Positions 1 to 8,952 are shown, counted from the stretch's first letter. The stretch: 37,462 bases of DNA from CAZJPD01 sp964547795 (GCA_964547795.1 CAZJPD010000003.1:1-37462); one strand, 5' to 3'. Notes: generated by a model from the sequence alone, not told the origin. Numbers and translations: made by a program.

Positions 1-63
1 ATATCAAAAATTCTTCCTCTAAATGTTATTCCAGGGTTTGACAATATGAAGATTAAAATTTAA
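1..63 (+). CDS. Possible 3' end of a gene cut by the window edge
   Basis: Reading from base 1 in the first frame gives 20 codons and a TAA at 61-63. The peptide ends in IPGFDNMKIKI, which looks like real protein rather than random AT-rich sequence, but the stretch is too short to identify. It would converge with the methyltransferase gene on the other strand. This is a weak call based only on peptide appearance. Confidence 0.25.
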   Translation: MSKILPLNVIPGFDNMKIKI

Positions 64-89
64 ACTAAAATCTAAAATAATAGCTTTAT

Positions 90-746
90 CTAAATGCTCT
101 TTTTAATTGCAACACTCAGCCCCTCACCAGTTGGAAATATCAAGCTTTTATATTTTTGAGTATTGCTTATTTCCAAATTGAATTTTCTCATAGCTTTCCA
201 TCTTTTTATATCACTTTCTGGAGGCGTGCTACTATATACAGTATCAAACAAAAACGTATTATCTGCGATAATCAATCCCCCCTTTCTCAGTAAAGGGTAA
301 GTTAGTTCAAGATATGTACAGTAGTCCTCTTTTTTTGCATCTATAAAGACGGCATCCAGTTCATAATCTATCTTCAAATTTTCAAGATAATTTATAGCAT
401 CTGCATTTACAGCAGTAATTTTCTGTTCAAAATTAATTTTTGCAAAATTTTGTTTTGCAATTTCAAAACGTACCTTATCCACCTCAATAGTGATAATTTT
501 GCCATCTTTTGGTAGAGCAGTAGCAACCCAACAACAGGAGTATCCGACCAAAGTACCAATTTCAAGAACATATTTGGACTTATGAATGGACAATAACATA
601 TTCAGCAGTTTTCCTTCTTCTGGGCTTAGCTGTATATTCTTTTTATCTTTGGCTGTTTGAAAAACACTAACAAAATCCACCCCCTCTTTGCAATAGAGTG
701 ATCTGACATATTCTTGCTTATCTGTAATATCTTGACTTCTTGCCAT
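90..746 (-). CDS. SAM-dependent O-methyltransferase, class CCoAOMT/YrrM (TrmR-like)
   Basis: This 218-residue protein belongs to the Methyltransf_3 family of cation-dependent O-methyltransferases. The SAM-binding glycine motif (LEIGTLVGYS) lies near residues 62-71. The metal-binding signature is present as FIDAKKEDY followed by IIADN. The C-terminus (IFPTGEGLSVAIKKS) resembles that of Bacillus YrrM/TrmR, which methylates 5-hydroxyuridine at position 34 of tRNA, and the length is nearly the same. A TrhO-type tRNA hydroxylase that would make that substrate is encoded at 14486-15196. The family also contains catechol and small-molecule methyltransferases, so the substrate is inference. The gene stands alone, next to a palindromic repeat and opposite ubiA. 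Confidence 0.85.
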   Translation of the reverse strand: MARSQDITDKQEYVRSLYCKEGVDFVSVFQTAKDKKNIQLSPEEGKLLNMLLSIHKSKYVLEIGTLVGYSCCWVATALPKDGKIITIEVDKVRFEIAKQNFAKINFEQKITAVNADAINYLENLKIDYELDAVFIDAKKEDYCTYLELTYPLLRKGGLIIADNTFLFDTVYSSTPPESDIKRWKAMRKFNLEISNTQKYKSLIFPTGEGLSVAIKKSI

Positions 747-825
747 TGGTATTTCGAAGAATTTTTATCATCATACCCTATATTAATTGCAGAAAAACTC
801 AATATTTGATAGCCTTTATATTAGC

Positions 826-1092
826 TATAGCTTATTTCACTAAAGTGTGGACATTATTGTAGCTGTACATCTTGGTTATTGTGAGCCTACAGTAGTAGGC
901 ATAGCAATCCACCTTCCTACCCTGTCATTGTGAACTCACAGAGTGAGTGTGGCAATCTTTGGATCACCACAGTCGCTATCGCTCCTTCGTGATGACGGGG
1001 GTAAGAAGTTACGATCTTGTGATGACGAGGTGAGAGATATTAAGCTTGCAAAACAGAGTGTATATATCCTAACCTTAGTGATTTTTGCTATA
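826..1092. repeat. Palindromic repeat element, copy A (about 267 bp, with inverted ends)
   Basis: This intergenic stretch is an interspersed repeat also seen at 31512-31781 (same layout, 270 bp) and partly near 28.7 kb and 35.6 kb. Its ends are inverted: TATAGC...CACTAA at 826-842 against TTAGTG...GCTATA at 1075-1092. Inside are hairpins: GCCTAC/GTAGGC near 884-900 and CTCAC/GTGAG near 934-946. These are followed by the block GGATCACCAC...GTGATGACGGGGG (961-1001). The element fills most of the gene-free gap 747-1130. A 61-codon open frame across it has no protein features and is treated as spurious. No transposase is present, so any mobility would be in trans. Confidence 0.8.
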
Positions 1093-1130
1093 TGCTGTCT
1101 GCAACACAGTGAGAAATATATCGCCTAAAA

Positions 1131-2090
1131 ATGGAAAAGCAAAGAAATAGTCAATTTCAAAAATTAATCGAAAAATGCAACGATTTGATTTGCCTATTCA
1201 TAAAAAATATTGACAACTACAATAGCAAATTTACTAAACTTGCTGGCAGTTCTCCCTACACAAGATTAATAAGGTTGTATCAACCCATAGGCATGCAATT
1301 ACTTATGATCCCAGTTTTTTGGACTTTGGTTATTGCGTGTTCAAATATTTTTCAGTTTTTATTGTTTTTCTTCGTATTTATCATCATAACTGTGGCAATG
1401 CGTGGAGCAGCAAGCATCATAAATAGTATCATTGACAGAAATTTTGATAAAGAAATAGAGAAAACAAAAGATAGTCCAATTGCAAGTGGCGAATTATCGA
1501 TCACACAAGCTATAAATTCCCTTGTTCTACTTCTTGGTACTGTGCTTGCACTATTGTTATTTTTACCAGCAAAAGCAATATGCTTTGGAGTTTTAGCAAT
1601 GGGATTAAGTGTAATATACCCTTTCATAAGAAGGTATAGTCATTTTTCACAAATTTTTCTGGTATTTACTTTCAACTTAGGGATATTCATAGCATGGTTT
1701 GCCATAAATGAATACTTTTCCTTCATCCCCGTTTTAATTTATATGGCATCCATATTCTGGACTATAGGATATGACACTATCTATGCACATCAGGATGGAG
1801 AAGATGATATAAAAATTGGCATTCAACCTATGACCTTGATATTTGGAGATAAATCAAAAGAAGCCGTAAAATATTTATATAGAATTTCAATATTTCTACT
1901 GGGCATCACAGGGTTAAATGCAAATTTAAACTTAATATTTTTTCTCTTTTTGGGCTTAGGGTTGTGGCAATTGAACAAACAAATTGAGAATATAAACCTG
2001 GATTCACCTGAAAGTTGCCAAAATAAGTTTAAGAGTAACTTTGATTATGGATTGCTAATTCTTTTTGCATTTATAATGGGGAGGTTTTAA
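1131..2090 (+). CDS. ubiA: 4-hydroxybenzoate polyprenyltransferase UbiA
   Basis: This is a 319-residue integral membrane prenyltransferase. It attaches the polyprenyl tail to 4-hydroxybenzoate in ubiquinone synthesis at the inner membrane. The first Asp-rich motif NSIIDRNFD (N98, D102, D106, the NxxxDxxxD pattern) and the second, YDTIYAHQDGEDD (from about D215 to D226), are both intact. Several hydrophobic membrane segments surround them. The N-terminal ~40 residues before the conserved TRLIRLYQPIG are hydrophilic and longer than in many homologues, so the start could lie slightly downstream, although no better ATG with a ribosome site stands out. Other ubi genes are not adjacent, as is common in reduced alphaproteobacterial genomes. 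Confidence 0.93.
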   Translation: MEKQRNSQFQKLIEKCNDLICLFIKNIDNYNSKFTKLAGSSPYTRLIRLYQPIGMQLLMIPVFWTLVIACSNIFQFLLFFFVFIIITVAMRGAASIINSIIDRNFDKEIEKTKDSPIASGELSITQAINSLVLLLGTVLALLLFLPAKAICFGVLAMGLSVIYPFIRRYSHFSQIFLVFTFNLGIFIAWFAINEYFSFIPVLIYMASIFWTIGYDTIYAHQDGEDDIKIGIQPMTLIFGDKSKEAVKYLYRISIFLLGITGLNANLNLIFFLFLGLGLWQLNKQIENINLDSPESCQNKFKSNFDYGLLILFAFIMGRF

Positions 2091-2230
2091 TACTTTACTT
2101 TTTACTTTGTAGATCAGGGGGATTGAGAATCCTTAAAGTGATATAGCATAGCTTATTTTAGTAATAACAATACATCATCACTACGAAAAGACTTATACCT
2201 TGAAGTAGAACTTGATTCATGCTATCAGCG

Positions 2231-2266
2231 ATCTATGTATAGAAAACAGATTTTTACTACATAGAT
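2231..2266 (+). promoter_or_regulatory. Inverted repeat overlapping the start codon of the permease gene
   Basis: ATCTATGT at 2231-2238 is repeated in inverted form as ACATAGAT at 2259-2266, overlapping the first bases of the ATG at 2265-2267. In RNA this could form an 8-bp stem that hides the start codon. No clear Shine-Dalgarno sequence precedes the ATG. It may be chance in AT-rich DNA. Confidence 0.25.
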
Positions 2267-3468
2267 GATAGTAAAAAACAAGTTGCTCGGAGCTATATTG
2301 ATTATAGCTGGCACAAGTATAGGTGGTGGTATGTTGGCAATACCTTTAGTATCCTCTTCTTTGGGTATCCTTGTTAGTACATTATTGCTGATTCTTATAT
2401 GGTTATTGGGCTACTATACGTCAGTTCTAGCATTAAAAACTAACGTGTTTTACAGTGGGGCATTTTCTGTTTCCGAGTTATGCAAGAAAACATTTCAATC
2501 TAAAATTTGGCTTGTGTCAGATTTATCTATAGTGATTTTGTTTTATTCCCTCCTTGCTGCATATATTTCAGGAATACTGGAAATATCCTTGGTAAGAAAT
2601 TTGTTCCCAGCGAGTATCTCACAGTATATAGGTTCATTAACAGTAGTTGCGTTGATACTTTTTGTTGTATGCAATTTTAAGCTTTTTGACCTGAGCAATA
2701 GGGTTGTTTTTTTGATTAAAACAGGTTTTTTTGCTACTACTTACTTTGTTAATGCCCCAAATGAAAGGTACGAACATTGTAAATTTTAGTACGAACTTGC
2801 TTGAAAATGATAGTCTATGCAAAGCCATTCCGGTATTTTTCACATCTTTTGGGTTTCATGGAAGCATCCCATTCATCATTAAGTATCTGGATTGTGATGA
2901 AAAGCAAGTAAAACAGGCTTTTTTATGGGGAAGTTTATTAAGTTTGGTTGTATATTTCTTATGGATATTTTCTGCTACTTCCGTTTTACCGCAATATGGT
3001 GATGTGAGTTTTGAAAATGTAAGAAATCAGCAAAACAACCTTAGTGCTTTTACTATGGCTCTGACTAATTTAACAGGACAGGGGTCATTGTCCCTGGTTA
3101 TAACAATGTTCAGCTGGCTTGCTATTATCACTTCTTTCTTAGGTGTTGGAGTTGGATTATATGATTATTTCTTAGAAAAATTTAAGTTAGATAGCAAATT
3201 TTGGCTTAATAAAACAAAGGTTGGATTTATTACCTTCGTTCCACCCATAATAGTTGCTGTTATAAATAAAGATATTTTTATCAAAGCCTTAGCTTTTGCT
3301 GCGATTAGCTTGAGTATTTTAGCAGTTATTCTGCCATCATTGATAGCACTGAAAATAAGTAATGAGAACAAAGTCAATAAGAAGGTAACATTTTCCAAGC
3401 CGTTTGTTATCCTGGCATTATTGATGGGCATATTTATTATACTGTCCGAAATTTTCTTTATACTATAA
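2265..3468 (+). pseudogene. TyrP-like aromatic amino acid permease, split by a frameshift
   Basis: Two adjacent reading frames together encode one permease of the hydroxy/aromatic amino acid permease (HAAAP) family. The first part (2265-2789) starts with KNKLLGAILIIAGTSIGGGM, matching the characteristic TyrP N-terminus including the IAGTSIGGGM loop. The second part (from about 2731 to 3468) continues the membrane segments to the natural end, giving about 400 residues in total. The switch falls at a run of seven T at 2726-2732. Removing one T gives a smooth continuation (TGFLLLLTLLMPQ). A second T7 run lies at 2707-2713. The family imports tyrosine, tryptophan or similar amino acids by proton symport. 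The gene may be dead, rescued by slippage on the T run, or affected by a sequencing error; everything outside the junction looks well preserved. Confidence 0.82.
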
Positions 3469-3628
3469 GGTGGGATAGTTAGATTGGGACAATATGCCAT
3501 CATAGCATTCACATACGCCAATCTGTAATTTACATAGGAGGGAATGATTATTGTGTCCCTAATAAGTACGACATCACAAACGGACTAGTGTTAAAGATAG
3601 ATGAGCTGAGGGGTCACCCTCAAAATAC

Positions 3629-4072
3629 TTATTCAGTCATACTATTTTGCTCTACCCAATAACAACCTACAATTAAGGCTAAATCCTGTTCCCCCATTCC
3701 ATTTCCACAATATTCAGCTTTATAATAATCAAAAACGTCTGGTACAAGATAATTATCTGGAGCAAGATCAGTTCCCGCATAAAGATTTTTGTAGAGAGAC
3801 AATGAAAATAAATCTTCTTCATTCACCATTTTATCTACTGTTATAGGAATCAATAAGGTCTTATCTTTTGCAATAGAAGGTAGCCATTCATTGAATGACT
3901 TTAGTTTCCCAAGTTGAATTGTGGTAGAATAGAACCTATATTTATTGTAATACTCAGCAACTATTCTGTCAAAAGCATTAGAGAAATCATTAAATTCTTG
4001 ATCACCCAATTTTTCTTTACTTTGATCAGCTAAAAGTTTTGCGACATCTTTGCATTTATCAATATTAATCAT
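3629..4072 (-). CDS. Hypothetical protein, 147 aa
   Basis: I do not recognise this protein. It is hydrophilic and acidic, with an N-terminal half likely to be helical (LADQSKEKLGDQEFNDFSNAF) and a tyrosine-rich C-terminal half. There is no signal peptide or membrane segment. An AAGAGG-like ribosome site lies just upstream of the ATG. It is 21 bases downstream of a decayed gene on the same strand, and the two may once have formed an operon. The small size and acidic character would fit a partner or immunity-type protein, but nothing in the sequence shows that role. Confidence 0.6.
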   Translation of the reverse strand: MINIDKCKDVAKLLADQSKEKLGDQEFNDFSNAFDRIVAEYYNKYRFYSTTIQLGKLKSFNEWLPSIAKDKTLLIPITVDKMVNEEDLFSLSLYKNLYAGTDLAPDNYLVPDVFDYYKAEYCGNGMGEQDLALIVGCYWVEQNSMTE

Positions 4073-4093
4073 AACAGCCTCTTTCTTAATTTG

Positions 4094-4769
4094 TTATAAA
4101 TCTCCATTTTGACTAGGGAAAATATTTGTATTACTATCTTCTGGTACTAAATAGCATAATACATAACCATAAGCTTCTCCATCTAGTTCGTGTTCATTGT
4201 GTGTTATAAGTATATCTGATACCCAGCTATTAACATCTTCTACGTATCTTGCTGCATGTTGAAATCCTTTATAATCTATTCCTTGTTCGTCGAAAATCTC
4301 TTTCCCTTCTTTAAAATAAAAGGCTATAGTGTCATCTAAAAGGGGGATAAGAAATTTTGTCAACTGCAATATAACTATCTTTTTTTGACAAAACAGAATT
4401 CTTGTTGTGTTCATCAAAAAATGATTTTGTTGCTCTCATACAAGCAGAAATATCTTTTTTATAATACCTCAAAGGAATAGATGATATAGCCCCATTAGCG
4501 TATTGAACACTTACACTATCTCCTGTATTTGTTTTTTCGTTATAATGTTTATTTATGTATTTTACAGGGTTAATAAATTTTTTCACACCTATAGCCCATC
4601 CTATACAGTTAAACTCCCCAGTAGGCTGTGCTAAGAGATGTGATTTTTCGCAATCTAAAAAATTAGGAAAAAGGAGTTTTAGTATTGCACAATCTTGATA
4701 TGTCGCCTGTATGGGGCTATGCAGATGAAATAATTTTTCTTGTTTTTTATTATTATAAAGAGTTATCAA
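4094..4769 (-). pseudogene. Decayed hypothetical gene (possibly DUF7689-like), frameshifted, no ATG
   Basis: Two overlapping frames (4332-4769, then on into 4094-4417) read as one protein of about 220 residues if one base is removed. The junction is the C5T4 run seen on the minus strand (4338-4346). Dropping one T joins DKISYPP directly to LDDTIAFYFKEG. The first part contains FPNFLDCEK and GEFNCIGWAIG, a pattern that reminds me of the YNCIAxAxG motif of DUF7689-type proteins; that link is from memory and weak. The first frame opens with TTG at 4769 and has no in-frame ATG upstream before a stop at 4806-4808. With the frameshift this suggests a gene in decay. The function is unknown. Confidence 0.55.
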
Positions 4770-5042
4770 ACATTTAACTTTTTTATATTCTTCAATAATT
4801 CTAAATCAATTACTAAAAATTATCAAGCAAAAGTTCCTTAAATTATTGGAAATTTATTCCAAATTATCACTAAGTGATTGTCAGGAAAAATATGAAAATC
4901 AAATTAAAGGCTTTCCAATTTGAGGTGGTCCCTCAACACAGCTAGCTTAGGTCCTAAACACAAGTTACCACGCTTATTGTATAGCTTATGTGTTCATACA
5001 ACAAAGTTGTGCAGAATTTCTAACAGCACCTTCTAATGATGC
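4770..5042. other. Intergenic region with no recognised content
   Basis: About 270 bases of AT-rich sequence separate the decayed gene from the 67-codon gene. I find no convincing open frame, tRNA or repeat copy here. The segment may be remnant DNA of a lost gene. Confidence 0.4.
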
Positions 5043-5246
5043 TTACATTATATGATATGGCACTGGTTTACCATGTTCATCTCTAACTAATTTACCATCT
5101 TCAAGTTTTGATGCCATATAGTTACCATGTCCTAGTCTTTCGCCTTGATACAGAACTGGTTTAACAATTTTACCGTCCAATTTTTTTAGCTCTGCTCCCC
5201 TACCTCTGTTAATAACGTTATTTTTAGAACCTTTTTTTACTGCCAT
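5043..5246 (-). CDS. Small basic hypothetical protein, 67 aa
   Basis: I do not recognise a named family. The protein is lysine-rich at the N-terminus (MAVKKGSKNNVINRGRG) and ends in GKLVRDEHGKPVPYHIM. It has glycine-rich turns, no membrane segment and no cysteine. The regular spacing of charged, glycine and aromatic residues makes a real gene likely despite its size. It lies downstream of pnp on the same strand, separated by 148 bases that include a hairpin, so it is probably transcribed alone. Confidence 0.6.
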   Translation of the reverse strand: MAVKKGSKNNVINRGRGAELKKLDGKIVKPVLYQGERLGHGNYMASKLEDGKLVRDEHGKPVPYHIM

Positions 5247-5355
5247 AGTATTAAACCTAAAAAATTATACCTTCCTTTCTATAACAAAAAACTTATAATT
5301 CAGTCAACATTAAAAGAAAGTATCATTTGCCTTTTTGTAGCCCTTTTGTATTACA

Positions 5356-5377
5356 GTCAATTTATTATGATAATTGA
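5356..5377 (-). terminator. Hairpin motif downstream of pnp
   Basis: A 22-base palindrome with stem TCAATT/AATTGA lies 18 bases after the pnp stop codon. It matches the palindrome at 17698-17719, just after addA, at 21 of 22 bases. The stem is AT-rich and no strong U tract follows in the pnp direction, so it may be a weak terminator, an mRNA 3'-end stabiliser or a small repeat. Confidence 0.4.
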
Positions 5378-5394
5378 ATATTAGAGGAACATAA

Positions 5395-7698
5395 TTAAAA
5401 ATCTTCTAATACTTTATCTATAAATCTTTTAGCCTTTTGAAATCCTGATTTCTCTTCTTTAGTATTTTTTTTATCTGTAACAGCAGTGTTATCGCTACTT
5501 TTTGTACCATTATTCCACTTGCTTCCTGCATTACGATATTCCCCTTTACCTTCTCCCCGTTTTTTAGGAGAATTTCCCATCAGTTCTTTCCATGAATCTT
5601 TGTTATAGAATTCTTCGCTTTGTTCAACACCTTTCATTGTAAGTTTGCTTTTGCCCCTATTATCTGTTCCTAGATATTTTACATTAATATCAATATTCTC
5701 AGATAAAATATAGTCCAAATTGCTGATATTACGATCAGAGATTTCACTAATATGTACCAATCCTTCAGAATTACCTAAAAACCTTGCAAAAGCTCCAAAG
5801 GGCATAATTTTTACAATTTTTGCGTTATATATTTTTCCCATCTCTGGCTGGGCTACTATCTCATCGATGATCTTTTTAGCGATCATCAATGATTTTTCAT
5901 CACTTGCGAAAATTGAGATTTTACCATCATCCTGTATGTCAATTTTTGCTCCACTTTTTTCGCAAATATCTTTTATAATTTTTCCACCTGGACCAATAAT
6001 ATCTCTTATCTTTTCTTTATCAATACTCATGGATACGATTCTAGGGGCAGATGAATTTAAATCGTCCTTGGGTTTAGAAATTACATCTGACATTTTGCCC
6101 AATATGTGATCGCAACCTTTCTTTGCCTGAGAAATAGCTTGTTTCATGATTTCTATAGTAATGCCACCTATTTTTATATCCATCTGCAAAGCTGTTATAC
6201 CACCTTTTGTGGAAGCAACTTTGAAATCCATATCACCAAGTGCATCCTCATCTCCCAATATATCTGAAAGAATTGCAAACCTATCTTTCTTCTCCAAAAT
6301 CAATCCCATAGCAATACCTGCAACTGGGGTTCTAATCGGCACTCCTGTGTCCATTAAGGCTAATGTAGAAGCACAGACTGTTGCCATTGATGAAGAACCA
6401 TTAGATTCGGTAATCTCACTGACAACTCTAATTGTATATGGGAATCTATCCTCATTTGGAAGAACGGGTAATATTGCCTTGTGTGCTAATTTGCCATGTC
6501 CTATTTCTCTCCTGCTTGGTGGTCTCAGCGTGCCAACTTCTCCTACTGAATAAGGGGGGAAGTTATAATGTAACAAAAATTTATCAGAAGAGACCCCTGT
6601 TACATCATCTTTTAACTGAGAGTCTTGCATGCTGCCTAAAGTTACAACTGCTAATGACTGTGTTTCTCCCCTAGTAAATAAAGCAGAGCCATGAGGTTCG
6701 GCTAATAATCCCACTTCACATTCAATATTTCTAATCTCATCCAATTTTCTACCATCAATCCTTATATTTTCGTCCAGAATTTTACCCCTAACTACTTCCT
6801 TTTGGAGCTTTTTAAATGCTATATCATAAATATTTCTTTCAAAATCTTCGCTTTCCGAATACTTATTCAGCGTATCTTCGTAAATTTTTTTGAGTTTTTC
6901 ATTTCTTTCCTTTTTATCAACTGTTTTATATACATCTTCAATATTTTGCTTTAGCTCCTTTTTTAACTTTTGATATACATCTGAAACATTTAACTCAGCG
7001 TATTCATATTTATTTTTTCTAGCCTCATCAGCAAAATCATTTATCAACTTTACAATGGGTTGTATATTGCTATGCCCAAATTCTACCGCAGAAATTAATT
7101 TTTCTTCGCTGATCTCCTTTGCTGATGACTCGATCATCAAAACTGACTCCTCCGTGCCTGCGATTGTTATATCTAAATCCGATTTTTCTAAATCTGCCAG
7201 TGATGGATTTATCACAAACTCATCATCTATGATGCCAACCTTTATTGCAGCTAATGTGTCGGTAAATGGCAGTTCTGAAATTTTCAGTGCTGTAGCAGTC
7301 CCTATAATTGCAAGTATTTCGGTTGGAGAGTTATCGTCATACGAAAGTACTTTACAAATAACATTGACTTCATGAAAAAAGTCTTCAGGAAATAGTGGTC
7401 TAATAGGTCTATCTATAAGCCTTGAAACCAAAGCCTCTCTATCTGAAGGTTTTCCTTCCCTTTTCATAAAACCACCTGGGAATCTACCAGCTGCATAATA
7501 CCTTTCTAAATAATTTACTGTAAGAGGAAAAAAATCTATCCCTTCCTTTAACTTTCTGCTATATGTCACAGTGCAGAGAACAGTGCTACCTCCCATTTTT
7601 ACTAAAACTGCTGCATCAGCTTGTCTCGCTATTTTACCAGTTTCTAATTCTATTTTTTTACCGTTCCACTCTGTGGACTTGTTGATTATATTAAACAT
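5395..7698 (-). CDS. pnp: Polyribonucleotide nucleotidyltransferase (PNPase)
   Basis: This 767-residue protein degrades RNA 3' to 5' by phosphorolysis and acts as a trimer with a central channel. Two RNase PH-like domains are present. The second carries the GETQSLAVVTLG loop and the catalytic aspartates in GDMDFKVASTKGG...ALQMDIKI. A KH domain with the GxxG loop (IIGPGGKIIKDI) and an S1 domain (GKIYNAKIVKIMPFGAFA...GLVHISEIS) follow. A lysine-rich, low-complexity tail of about 70 residues ends the protein, making it longer than the E. coli enzyme. The ATG abuts the rpsO stop codon (TAA-ATG), and the ribosome site AAGGA lies inside the end of rpsO, so the two are translationally coupled. Confidence 0.97.
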   Translation of the reverse strand: MFNIINKSTEWNGKKIELETGKIARQADAAVLVKMGGSTVLCTVTYSRKLKEGIDFFPLTVNYLERYYAAGRFPGGFMKREGKPSDREALVSRLIDRPIRPLFPEDFFHEVNVICKVLSYDDNSPTEILAIIGTATALKISELPFTDTLAAIKVGIIDDEFVINPSLADLEKSDLDITIAGTEESVLMIESSAKEISEEKLISAVEFGHSNIQPIVKLINDFADEARKNKYEYAELNVSDVYQKLKKELKQNIEDVYKTVDKKERNEKLKKIYEDTLNKYSESEDFERNIYDIAFKKLQKEVVRGKILDENIRIDGRKLDEIRNIECEVGLLAEPHGSALFTRGETQSLAVVTLGSMQDSQLKDDVTGVSSDKFLLHYNFPPYSVGEVGTLRPPSRREIGHGKLAHKAILPVLPNEDRFPYTIRVVSEITESNGSSSMATVCASTLALMDTGVPIRTPVAGIAMGLILEKKDRFAILSDILGDEDALGDMDFKVASTKGGITALQMDIKIGGITIEIMKQAISQAKKGCDHILGKMSDVISKPKDDLNSSAPRIVSMSIDKEKIRDIIGPGGKIIKDICEKSGAKIDIQDDGKISIFASDEKSLMIAKKIIDEIVAQPEMGKIYNAKIVKIMPFGAFARFLGNSEGLVHISEISDRNISNLDYILSENIDINVKYLGTDNRGKSKLTMKGVEQSEEFYNKDSWKELMGNSPKKRGEGKGEYRNAGSKWNNGTKSSDNTAVTDKKNTKEEKSGFQKAKRFIDKVLEDF

Positions 7699-7971
7699 TT
7701 ATATCCTTTTTAATTTTAATTCTTTTATTAAATTTTCGTACCGATCATTATCTAGTCTCTTTAAATATCTTAGAAGTCTTTTACGCTTCACCACAAAGGC
7801 TAACAGACCTCTTCTCGCCCGATAATCCTTCTTATTAACTTTTAGGTGTTCCGTTAAATTTTTTATATGATTGGTAAATAATGCACATTGTACTTCTGGA
7901 GATCCAGTATCTTTTTCTCCTTTTGCAAATTGCACAATAAGTTCTTTCTTTGATTCTTTAGTAATCGACAT
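7699..7971 (-). CDS. rpsO: 30S ribosomal protein S15
   Basis: This 90-residue protein has the normal length for S15, which binds the central domain of 16S rRNA early in 30S assembly. Diagnostic stretches are DTGSPEVQCALFTNHIKNLTEHL and the HLKVNKKDYRARRGLL region, followed by KRLLRYLKR. It sits between truB and pnp in the truB-rpsO-pnp order common in bacteria. Its stop codon directly abuts the pnp start. Confidence 0.97.
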   Translation of the reverse strand: MSITKESKKELIVQFAKGEKDTGSPEVQCALFTNHIKNLTEHLKVNKKDYRARRGLLAFVVKRKRLLRYLKRLDNDRYENLIKELKLKRI

Positions 7972-7985
7972 CTTATATCCTCCTT

Positions 7986-8861
7986 TTAAAAAACTTTTAT
8001 TGGTTTTAAGTAATTATTACAAAAAACACATAAAGCAATTAATTTATGACCATTTTTAACTGCTACTTTAGAATTACTTTTGAGTGAAGCTGAGCAACCA
8101 ACAGTCTGACCATTCTTTAATTTAATTGCCTCATTTGAATCTAAATTATGTACAGGGATGTCGTCTAGCACATAATCTATAGGTAGAATTCTCATTGATA
8201 AGTAATCATAAAATTTCTTTTTATGCAAGAAATCTTTTATTTTTTCACTACTAATTAACTCTTTATCTTTGAATACTCTATTGGTATTTCTTCGCAACAT
8301 TTTTACATAAGCTAAGGTGTTCAGGGATTTTGCCAAGTCTCTTGCTAGCGACCTAACATAAAATCCTTTGCCACAAACTATATTAAAGGTAGTTTCATCT
8401 TTATTGTGAGAAATTACAGAGAAATCTTCCAGAGACACTGTTTTTGGTTTCAGTATAACATCCTCACCTTTTCTTGCATAATCGTAAGCTTTTCTCCCAT
8501 TTACCTTAACTGCGGAAAAAATAGGAGGAACTTGAGGCTTTGTACCAAGAAAATCTCCTAGCTTCCCCTGTATTTCATTCTTGGTTAGAATAAGGTCAGA
8601 AGTTTCTTGAATTTGTCCCGTCAAATCATCGGTATCTGTTGAAACTCCCCATTTTACAGTAAAAGTATAATCTTTTTTCATAGCCATAGCATACTCAACT
8701 AGCTTAGTCGCTTTACCAACAGCTACAAGAAGAAAACCAGAGGCAAATGGATCAAGCGTTCCACAATGCCCCACCTTAACGCCTAATGTTTTTTTAAATA
8801 CGTTAATAGCCTGAAAAGAAGTAACACCTATTGGCTTATCTACTAAAAGCCATCCATTCAT
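7986..8861 (-). CDS. truB: tRNA pseudouridine(55) synthase TruB
   Basis: TruB converts uridine 55 of the tRNA T-loop to pseudouridine and assists tRNA folding. The 291-residue protein opens with the typical MNGWLLVDKPIGVTSF. It contains GTLDPFASG, with D37 as the catalytic aspartate, and the conserved GRKAYDYAR and GFYVRSLARDLA stretches. A C-terminal PUA-like region follows. The gene leads the truB-rpsO-pnp cluster and ends 14 bases before rpsO. Confidence 0.96.
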   Translation of the reverse strand: MNGWLLVDKPIGVTSFQAINVFKKTLGVKVGHCGTLDPFASGFLLVAVGKATKLVEYAMAMKKDYTFTVKWGVSTDTDDLTGQIQETSDLILTKNEIQGKLGDFLGTKPQVPPIFSAVKVNGRKAYDYARKGEDVILKPKTVSLEDFSVISHNKDETTFNIVCGKGFYVRSLARDLAKSLNTLAYVKMLRRNTNRVFKDKELISSEKIKDFLHKKKFYDYLSMRILPIDYVLDDIPVHNLDSNEAIKLKNGQTVGCSASLKSNSKVAVKNGHKLIALCVFCNNYLKPIKVF

Positions 8862-8952
8862 TGCAATTTCGTTTATCCTGTTTTAAGTTTTAATTCATTT
8901 ACCTTTATTTTTCTCAATCCTCCTATCTTTTCCATATATGTGATATATATCT

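Noticed and set aside
943..1128. 61-codon open frame on the plus strand before ubiA
   Set aside because: It lies across palindromic repeat copy A and translates its hairpins; no protein features and no ribosome site.
4920..5040. Possible tRNA or small RNA in the gap before the 67-aa gene
   Set aside because: No cloverleaf, T-loop GTTCRANNC motif or CCA end could be found.
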